DNA of 64,000 nucleotides from Neomelitea salexigens DSM 19753 (GTDB lineage: Bacteria; Pseudomonadota; Gammaproteobacteria; Pseudomonadales; Spongiibacteraceae): NCBI RefSeq assembly GCF_000422345.1, contig NZ_KE383819.1, positions 75,517 to 139,516 of the forward strand, in the 5' to 3' direction. The translations under genes and the position numbers were made by a program. Position 1 is the stretch's first letter. Each line of letters starts with the position of its first letter. This document shows positions 58,341 through 64,000 of this stretch, piece by piece. The notes beneath the pieces were generated by a model. The model made no database searches. It was not told the DNA's origin and saw nothing but the letters and a program-made list of their open reading frames with translations.

Positions 58341-58361
58341 GGCATGCGGGGTGGCAATGTC

Positions 58362-58397
58362 GTGACATTGTCACAGTTCGTTGGCATGATCCTTGTC
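58362..58397 (+). promoter_or_regulatory. Palindrome and sigma-54-like promoter upstream of wzi
   Basis: A near-perfect palindrome GTGACATTGTCAC (58362-58374) is followed by TTGGCATGATCCTTGTC (58381-58397). The latter fits the sigma-54 consensus TTGGCACG-N4-TTGC except for T for C in the -24 arm and GT for GC at -12. It lies about 100 bases before wzi. It may also drive wza and wzc. Promoter use is inferred from sequence only. Confidence 0.45.
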
Positions 58398-58512
58398 CTT
58401 CTTATTAGGTCACGCGTATGATTGCGGCGCATTCGCCTGTTTGGAATATTGGCGTTGCGAGCAGCGGCGCGGGGTGTTCGCGTAATTACTAAAAAGGATG
58501 GAATTCCAAGGC

Positions 58513-60000
58513 ATGTTGATTGGCCAGCGGTGTAAAGCGTTTTCTTTGTCTGCCTGTTTACTGGCCGCTAGTGCTGTGGCACCTTCTGTCGCCAGCGCAA
58601 AGCCTTGGATTGGGCCAAACGAGCTGGATTTGCGCCACCATATTGAGCTGCTATCCAGCACCGGCATTATTACCGCACCAACGACTCAATGGCCACTGAT
58701 GTGGGGCAGTATTTTACCTGACCTGAAACGTGCCCAAGCCCGCAATATTAGTGCACTGGAACGCCAAGCACTGGACGCTTTGTTGGCCCGCTTTGAGCAG
58801 GAGCGCAAACCCTTTAGCGCCAGTATTGAACTTGCTCACAGCGAGCAGGAACGTCGATTTTTAACCGGCTTCGGCGACAGCAACAATGCCCCCGAATACG
58901 GCGCTGTTTCCGCTGAATTTATGAGCAGCAGTTGGGCAGGCGAGTTGCGCCTTAGCTATGACATTCCCGATGCCCCGCGCGAACACCGCCGTTTAGATGG
59001 CAGCTATCTTGCACGGGCCTTTGGCAATTGGGGCGTAGCACTGGGCGCCATTGACCGCTGGTGGGGCGCTGGCTGGCAGAGCAGTTTGTTGCTTTCCAAC
59101 AATGCGCGGCCCGTTCCAGGCATTAGCCTGCAACGCAACCGCGCCCATGAATTTGAAACGCCGCTGTTGAGCTGGCTTGGCCCTTGGCAACTGCAGGCCT
59201 TTGCCGGTCAGCTGGAAGGGGAACGCGCAGTACCCGGCGCAAAATTGTTAGGAATGCGTGTAGCGGTCAAGCCCGCACAGTGGCTGGAAATTGCTGCCAG
59301 TCGCACCGCCCAGTGGGGTGGCGATGGCCGCGATGAGAACTTTTCCAGTTTTAAGGATCTTATGCTGGGTAATGACAACCGCGGGGACGGCGGACTTACC
59401 CAGGAAAATGAGCCGGGCAACCAGCTGGCCGGTTTTGATGTGAAAATGCTGTGGGCGACGCCTTGGGGCAATCAAGGCGCTTACATCCAGCATATTGGCG
59501 AAGATGAAAGCGGCTACCAACCCTCTCGCTTAACCCATGTAGTGGGCCTGAATGGCTTGTTTGCAATTGAAAAGCACCGCCTGCACTGGTTTTTAGAGCG
59601 CACCCAAACCACAGCGGGCGCATTAATTGGCGATGAGCGCAGTAACTACGTGTATGAACATGCCATTTACAAGAATGGCTACCGCTATAAGGGCCGCGCC
59701 ATTGGTGCCAGTATCGATAACGACAGCGAGCTGGATACTCTCGGCCTGGACTGGATGCTGCCGGACGGTAGCCGTTGGTCGTTGCGTTACTCGGACGTTG
59801 CCTTAAATATTGATGGCGGCGGTCGCGGCGCTGCTGGCCGCAGTCAGGGTGAAGGCAATACCTTGGAAATTAGTTACAGCCAGCAATTTGGTGGCTTGAA
59901 CGCCGAAGTGGGCTACATCAAGGTGGATGATGGCCTGCAACTGTATAACTACGACCATGGCATTGAGAGCGCCTTCATAGAAGCGCGCTATCGTTGGTAG
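58513..60000 (+). CDS. wzi: Capsule assembly protein of the Wzi family
   Basis: A 495-residue outer-membrane barrel with a signal peptide ending SVASA. WIGPNELDLRHHIELLSSTGII and TTQWPLMWGSI match the N-terminal Wzi domain, GAIDRWWGAGWQSSLLLSNNARPVPG is the most conserved block, and IEARYRW is the terminal aromatic strand. Wzi binds capsule or exopolysaccharide at the cell surface. ATGs at 58498 and 58513 are both possible; the second gives a normal signal peptide. It is the first gene of the rightward export part of the locus. Confidence 0.92.
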   Translation: MLIGQRCKAFSLSACLLAASAVAPSVASAKPWIGPNELDLRHHIELLSSTGIITAPTTQWPLMWGSILPDLKRAQARNISALERQALDALLARFEQERKPFSASIELAHSEQERRFLTGFGDSNNAPEYGAVSAEFMSSSWAGELRLSYDIPDAPREHRRLDGSYLARAFGNWGVALGAIDRWWGAGWQSSLLLSNNARPVPGISLQRNRAHEFETPLLSWLGPWQLQAFAGQLEGERAVPGAKLLGMRVAVKPAQWLEIAASRTAQWGGDGRDENFSSFKDLMLGNDNRGDGGLTQENEPGNQLAGFDVKMLWATPWGNQGAYIQHIGEDESGYQPSRLTHVVGLNGLFAIEKHRLHWFLERTQTTAGALIGDERSNYVYEHAIYKNGYRYKGRAIGASIDNDSELDTLGLDWMLPDGSRWSLRYSDVALNIDGGGRGAAGRSQGEGNTLEISYSQQFGGLNAEVGYIKVDDGLQLYNYDHGIESAFIEARYRW

Positions 60001-60088
60001 TCGCGACGATCGACTCGTACAGAAAATTAAAACATTATTTATGGACTAGCTGGCACCACGGGGCCAGCGGTGTAGCAAGGGTTAGGGA

Positions 60089-61225
60089 ATGAAAGTGAAA
60101 AATTTGCTTGCCAGCGCATTGGTGCTGAGCTGCGCAGCATGCACGGTAGTACCGGGCAGTAATATGAGCCGCATGAACTCGGTGTGGTTTGACGATACCC
60201 CCGAGGATTACACCCCCGCCGAAACCGAGATTCGCTACATTCCCATTAATGCGACCCTGCTCGCCAATATGAACGCCCCCGCCGCTCGCCAAGCAACGCT
60301 GAGCAGTGACTTGGAGCAGCAGCTTAACGACTACCAATACCGCGTTGGCCCCGGCGATGTGCTGACCATTACCGTGTGGGAACACCCCGAACTAACGATA
60401 CCCGCGGGTTCCTTCCGCACCGCAGCCGAGGGTGGCAACGAGGTGAAGGCCGACGGTACGGTGTTCTACCCCTATGCCGGCGAGCTGCAAGTGAATGGCC
60501 TGACAACTGCCGAAATTAAGGCGCAGTTGGAACAAAAGCTGGCCTCAGTCATTAAGCGCCCACAAGTCGATGTGCGCGTGGCCGATTTCAGAAGCCAGCG
60601 TGTGTACGTAAGCGGCGCAGTTCGTCAGCCCGGCGTTGTGCCAGTAACCAAAATTCCGCTCACGCTGATCGACGCCATTGAGCAGTTGGGCGGCCTCGCC
60701 AACAACGCCTCGTGGGGCGACATTCAACTAACGCGCAATGGTGAAACCCAGAGCATCTCGCTGCGCTCGCTCTATGAAACCGGCGCCTGGAGTGAAAACC
60801 TGCTGCTGCAGCACGGCGACCTGATTCACGTGCCACGCAATGACGCCGACAAAGTCTTTGTACTCGGCGAAGTTAACCGGCCGCAGGGCATTCTTATGTC
60901 CCGCACAGGCACCAGCCTGGCTGAGGCACTGGCCAGCGCCAATGGCATTAATGAAAACCGCGCCGACGGCCGCGGCATATACGTGCTGCGCAACACCGGA
61001 GTAAGCCGCGACGAGGACGGCATGCCCGTTTATAACGCCACCGTCTACCACCTAAACGCAGCCTCTGCCGTTGGCTTTATGCTGGCTGATAAGTTCACGC
61101 TGTCGCCACGCGATATTGTGTATGTGTCACCCGCGCCGATCACCCGCTGGAACCGCTTCCTGAGTCAGTTGCTGCCGAGCATCATCGCCACTAACACCCT
61201 GGGCGATATCGAAAACCAGAATTAA
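60089..61225 (+). CDS. wza: Polysaccharide export lipoprotein Wza
   Basis: A 378-residue outer-membrane export channel. The lipoprotein signal ends before Cys18 (CTVVPGSN, as in E. coli Wza). The Poly_export domain starts YRVGPGDVLTITVWEHPEL (about 91-109) and is followed by SLBB domains (VYVSGAVRQPGVVPV and VFVLGEVNRPQGI). A C-terminal amphipathic helix (RWNRFLSQLLPSI) would form the octameric pore. It lies between wzi and wzc; a small gap of 90 bases separates it from wzc. Confidence 0.96.
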   Translation: MKVKNLLASALVLSCAACTVVPGSNMSRMNSVWFDDTPEDYTPAETEIRYIPINATLLANMNAPAARQATLSSDLEQQLNDYQYRVGPGDVLTITVWEHPELTIPAGSFRTAAEGGNEVKADGTVFYPYAGELQVNGLTTAEIKAQLEQKLASVIKRPQVDVRVADFRSQRVYVSGAVRQPGVVPVTKIPLTLIDAIEQLGGLANNASWGDIQLTRNGETQSISLRSLYETGAWSENLLLQHGDLIHVPRNDADKVFVLGEVNRPQGILMSRTGTSLAEALASANGINENRADGRGIYVLRNTGVSRDEDGMPVYNATVYHLNAASAVGFMLADKFTLSPRDIVYVSPAPITRWNRFLSQLLPSIIATNTLGDIENQN

Positions 61226-61315
61226 TGATGGCGCGGGTATAGCACCGCATACATTGCGCCCTAGCGGCCGGACTGAATAGGACAAGGCGAGTAATAGCGC
61301 CCGTTGGAAATGACT

Positions 61316-63559
61316 ATGAGTACACAAGCACCCGTTAATGCTACCAAACCCAGTCAGGCAGACGATGAAATTGATTTGCTCGCCCTTTTTGCCACCCTGT
61401 GGGACAACAAAAATCTGATTGTCGGCATTACCACTATCTTCATGTTTTTTGGCGTGGCCTATGCCTTACTGGCAACGCCTATCTACCGCGCCAACGCCAT
61501 TGTGCAGGTGGAAGAGAAGTCGCCCGGTTTACCCGGCATGGGTGACATTACCGAGATGTTTGGTGGCGAATCTGCGGCGGTTACGGAGATAGAGTTGATT
61601 AAAAGCCGCACGGTGCTGGGCAGTGCGGTAGACAAACTGAACCTGGACATTGTTATCGAGCCGAAGTACTTCCCCGTTATTGGCGCGGCGGTCGCCCGCC
61701 GGTTCGCCGGCTTGGACGGCGAAATCGCAGCCCCGCTGATGGGCATGAGCAGCTATGCCTGGGGCGGCGAAGCACTGAGAGTGAGTGAATTTTCGGTACC
61801 TGCAGCGTTTTTCGGCGAGGCGCATGTGCTGCGTAGCCTGGGCGATGGCAACTACGCGCTGTATTCCCCCGACGATGCATTGATTTTAGAGGGCCGCGTT
61901 GGCCAGCGTGCCAGCGCGCCGGGGTATAACTTGTTTGTGAGTGAGCTGAGCGCCAACCCTGGCACCGAATTTAGCGTTGTCCGTCAGCGTCGCTTGAGCG
62001 CCATTATTGAGCTGCAAGAAACGCTGGGCGCCTCTGAACGCGGCAAAGACTCAGGCATTATCGCCCTGTCATTGGAAGACGACACCCCCAGCCACGCTGA
62101 AAATGTATTGAACGTGGTGGCGCAGAACTATCTTCGCCAGAACGTTGAGCGCCAATCTGCCGAGGCATCAAAAAGCCTGGACTTCCTCCGCGAGCAATTG
62201 CCGAGTATTAAGCGCGACCTGGAAGAAGCCGAGCGCAAGTTTAATGACTACCAAGTTAAAGCGGGCTCAGTAAACATTACTGCCGAAGCCGAAGCGCTGC
62301 TTGATCAAGTAGTCGAGCTGGAAACCAGTGTTGCTGAGCTGCAATTACAGCAGGCCGAGCTGGACCGTAAATATACCCGCGACCACCCCGCCTATCAGGC
62401 GTGGCGGGAGCAAATGGCCGAGCTGCGCTCACGTAAGCAAGAGCTGGACGAGCGTATCAAGAGCCTACCTGGCACCCAACAGGAGCTGCTTGGGCTTAAG
62501 CGCGACCTAGAAGTTGGTACCGAAATTTATACGCAATTGCTGAACAATATTCAGGAGCTAGATATTGTGCGGGCGGGTACCGTGGGCAATGTGCGCATTG
62601 TTGACGACGCCGCTGTTAACGTGGAAGAGCCCGTTAAACCCAAGAAGCCACTGATTGTAGTGATTGCCACGCTGCTGGGCGGCTTCCTCTCAGTAGCCTT
62701 GGTGTTGGTGCGCTCGGCACTGAATCGCGGTGTTGAAAACCCCGATGACATAGAGGCTATTGGCCTGCCGGTATATACCAGCATTCCACTTTCCGATGAG
62801 CAGCGTAAGCTCGATGGTGCGGGCAAACGTCGCCAAGCCATTCGCAAGAAACAGAAGAACCAACACCCTCACGACCTGCTGGCCCATAAAAACCCTACCG
62901 ATATCGCGGTTGAAAGCCTGCGCAACCTGCGCACCAGCCTACACTTTGCCATGCTGGAAGCTGAAAACAATGTGATGATGATCTCCGGCCCCAGTCCCAA
63001 TGTGGGTAAGTCGTTTGTTTCCGGCAACCTTGCGGCGGTAGTAGCTCAGGCGGGTCAGCGCGTACTGCTGATCGATATGGACCTTCGCAAAGGCTATATG
63101 CATAAGATGTTTGGCATGCAGCCAGATAACGGTGTGAGCGACGTACTGGGCAAGCGAATTAGCGTTCAAGAAGCGATAAAACCGACACGCGTTGGCGAGC
63201 TGTTTGTCATGCCTCGTGGAGTGATCCCTCCCAACCCGTCGGAATTGTTAATGAGCCAGCAACTGACTGATCTGCTCAACGAAGTAAAAGAACAGTTTGA
63301 CTTGGTTATTGTCGATACCCCGCCAATTATGGCCGTTACCGATGCCGCCATTGTGGGCCGCCAGTGTGGCGTGACCATGATCGTTGCCCGCTTTGGCCTG
63401 AACCCGATTAAAGAGCTGGAAGTGACTAAACAGCGCTTCGAACAAAACGGCATTACCGTGAAGGGCGTTGTCCTTAACGCCGTAGAGCGCCGTGCGTCGG
63501 GTTATGGCTACGGCTACGGGTATGGTTACTACCACTACGAATACAAGTCGGATAAGTAG
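61316..63559 (+). CDS. wzc: Tyrosine-protein kinase and chain-length regulator Wzc
   Basis: A 747-residue BY-kinase. The N-terminal Wzz domain (about 15-130) and a coiled coil (about 260-400) lie between two membrane helices, and the C-terminal kinase has Walker A SGPSPNVGKS (about 557-566), Walker A' LLIDMDLRKG and Walker B LVIVDTPPI. The tail holds about ten Tyr in SGYGYGYGYGYYHYEY, the autophosphorylation cluster. It drives polymerisation and export with Wza; cycling needs a Wzb phosphatase, which is not in the window. The ATG at 61316 has GGAA at good spacing; an upstream TTG is unlikely. Confidence 0.96.
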   Translation: MSTQAPVNATKPSQADDEIDLLALFATLWDNKNLIVGITTIFMFFGVAYALLATPIYRANAIVQVEEKSPGLPGMGDITEMFGGESAAVTEIELIKSRTVLGSAVDKLNLDIVIEPKYFPVIGAAVARRFAGLDGEIAAPLMGMSSYAWGGEALRVSEFSVPAAFFGEAHVLRSLGDGNYALYSPDDALILEGRVGQRASAPGYNLFVSELSANPGTEFSVVRQRRLSAIIELQETLGASERGKDSGIIALSLEDDTPSHAENVLNVVAQNYLRQNVERQSAEASKSLDFLREQLPSIKRDLEEAERKFNDYQVKAGSVNITAEAEALLDQVVELETSVAELQLQQAELDRKYTRDHPAYQAWREQMAELRSRKQELDERIKSLPGTQQELLGLKRDLEVGTEIYTQLLNNIQELDIVRAGTVGNVRIVDDAAVNVEEPVKPKKPLIVVIATLLGGFLSVALVLVRSALNRGVENPDDIEAIGLPVYTSIPLSDEQRKLDGAGKRRQAIRKKQKNQHPHDLLAHKNPTDIAVESLRNLRTSLHFAMLEAENNVMMISGPSPNVGKSFVSGNLAAVVAQAGQRVLLIDMDLRKGYMHKMFGMQPDNGVSDVLGKRISVQEAIKPTRVGELFVMPRGVIPPNPSELLMSQQLTDLLNEVKEQFDLVIVDTPPIMAVTDAAIVGRQCGVTMIVARFGLNPIKELEVTKQRFEQNGITVKGVVLNAVERRASGYGYGYGYGYYHYEYKSDK

Positions 63560-63585
63560 TTTAGGCGCGGCGAGGCCTGCGTGTT

Positions 63586-63892
63586 GTAGGAGCGGGCCTG
63601 ACCGCGACCAAACCCCATTCCGTGCCATTCGCTCCAGTCGCCCTCAGGCGGGCTGGCCACAGCACTCGCTCTGCTCGCGGGCCACGCTGTCCTACAATGA
63701 GCCCACCTCGGCCGTTCGTGTAGGAGCGGGCCTGACCGCGACCAAAATCCCATCCGTGCCATTCGTTCCGCTCGCCCTCGGGCGGGCTCCTACAGGGGCC
63801 ACACTGTCCTATAACCATCCCACCTTTGCCGTTCACGTAGGACAGCGTGCCCCATGACCGAAGGGAGTGCTTTGGGTAGCGGGCCTGACCGC
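63586..63892. repeat. REP-like palindrome array 9
   Basis: After wzc. It has three GTAGGAGCGGGCCTGACCGC heads with spacers of about 135 bases, the GGCCACAGCACTCGCTCTGC unit and a GTAGGACAGCGTGCCCCATG unit. Only repeats are seen between wzc and the edge gene. Confidence 0.9.
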
Positions 63893-63933
63893 GACCAAAA
63901 CCCTTGGCCTTGTTAGCACTTACGGTATATAGT

Positions 63934-63952
63934 TGTACGGCATTTCCGTACA
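63934..63952 (+). promoter_or_regulatory. Palindromic operator of the edge antitoxin gene
   Basis: The perfect palindrome TGTACGG-CATTT-CCGTACA (7-5-7) lies 13 bases before the ATG at 63966, overlapping the likely promoter. It is well placed for autorepression by a Phd/YefM-type protein. Confidence 0.6.
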
Positions 63953-63965
63953 TAAGGATACCCGT

Positions 63966-64000
63966 ATGGACACCATTAGCGTAAACAAGTTTAGAGACAA
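63966..64000 (+). CDS. Probable Phd/YefM family antitoxin, cut by the window edge
   Basis: Only eleven codons are visible: MDTISVNKFRD. This resembles the N-terminus of Phd/YefM antitoxins that begin with MD-x-ISVN-x-FRDN. AAGGATA stands before the ATG. The palindrome upstream and the setting beside a REP array, as with the other TA pair, support the reading. A toxin gene would be expected just beyond the edge. Confidence 0.6.
   Translation, partial: MDTISVNKFRD

Noticed and set aside
57936-58432. Several 60-85-codon frames on both strands
   Set aside because: They are translations of REP units and share the same peptide fragments with frames in other arrays.

Overview
The window looks like a chromosomal segment of a gammaproteobacterium, probably a marine member of the Pseudomonadales/Cellvibrionales group. 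The evidence is the conserved block malic enzyme - rpmE - priA - argS - ftsN-like - hslV - hslU (an order known from Pseudomonas), followed by rsmD divergent from ftsY-ftsE-ftsX. The genus cannot be fixed from the sequence alone. Most of the window is fairly GC-rich, but about 45.4-56 kb is clearly richer in A+T.

Layout. 1-8.7 kb: an edge-truncated SDR gene, a MAPEG membrane protein, an SDR plus acyl-CoA dehydrogenase pair divergent from a LysR regulator, a small outer-membrane barrel, a PAS-GGDEF diguanylate cyclase with a DUF2059 protein, an OsmC protein, and a secreted protein of eight near-identical 42-43-residue repeats. 8.7-11.5 kb: a small unknown protein and a TonB-dependent receptor under a near-consensus Fur box. 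11.5-24.2 kb: the housekeeping block, with a heat-shock (sigma-32) promoter in front of hslVU. 24.2-28.9 kb: long REP-like palindrome arrays containing a lipoprotein amidase, a Phd/RelE-type toxin-antitoxin pair and a small WaaP-like kinase. 29-32.9 kb: a bufferin (HvfA-type) RiPP operon with precursor, MNIO enzyme, partner protein and DoxX protein, plus a YHS-domain protein, divergent from an AraC regulator whose 3' end is capped by a MITE. 33.3-35.3 kb: an LpxR-like lipid A deacylase and a convergent LysR gene.

35.9-63.6 kb is an exopolysaccharide/capsule locus. On the minus strand lie wcaJ-type initiating transferase, wzx, an unusual five-gene set (DRE-TIM aldolase fusion, HpcH/HpaI aldolase, CMP-sugar cytidylyltransferase, HAD phosphatase, HP-motif glycosyltransferase), an acyltransferase, wzy-like polymerase, three glycosyltransferases, rfbBACD, ugd, manC and galE. 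On the plus strand, diverging from wcaJ, lie wzi, wza and wzc. The locus can supply dTDP-L-rhamnose, GDP-mannose, UDP-glucuronate, UDP-galactose and, by inference, a CMP-activated 2-keto-3-deoxy acid made from pyruvate. Wzx flips the lipid-linked unit, the Wzy-like protein polymerises it, and Wza/Wzc/Wzi export and anchor the chain. The window ends in another REP array and the first codons of a second Phd/YefM-like antitoxin.

The candidates for something new are the five-gene CMP-ulosonate-like set, the bufferin operon with its YHS/AraC neighbours, the repeat protein, and the MITE that now supplies the stop codon of the AraC gene. No tRNA, rRNA, CRISPR array or prophage was seen.
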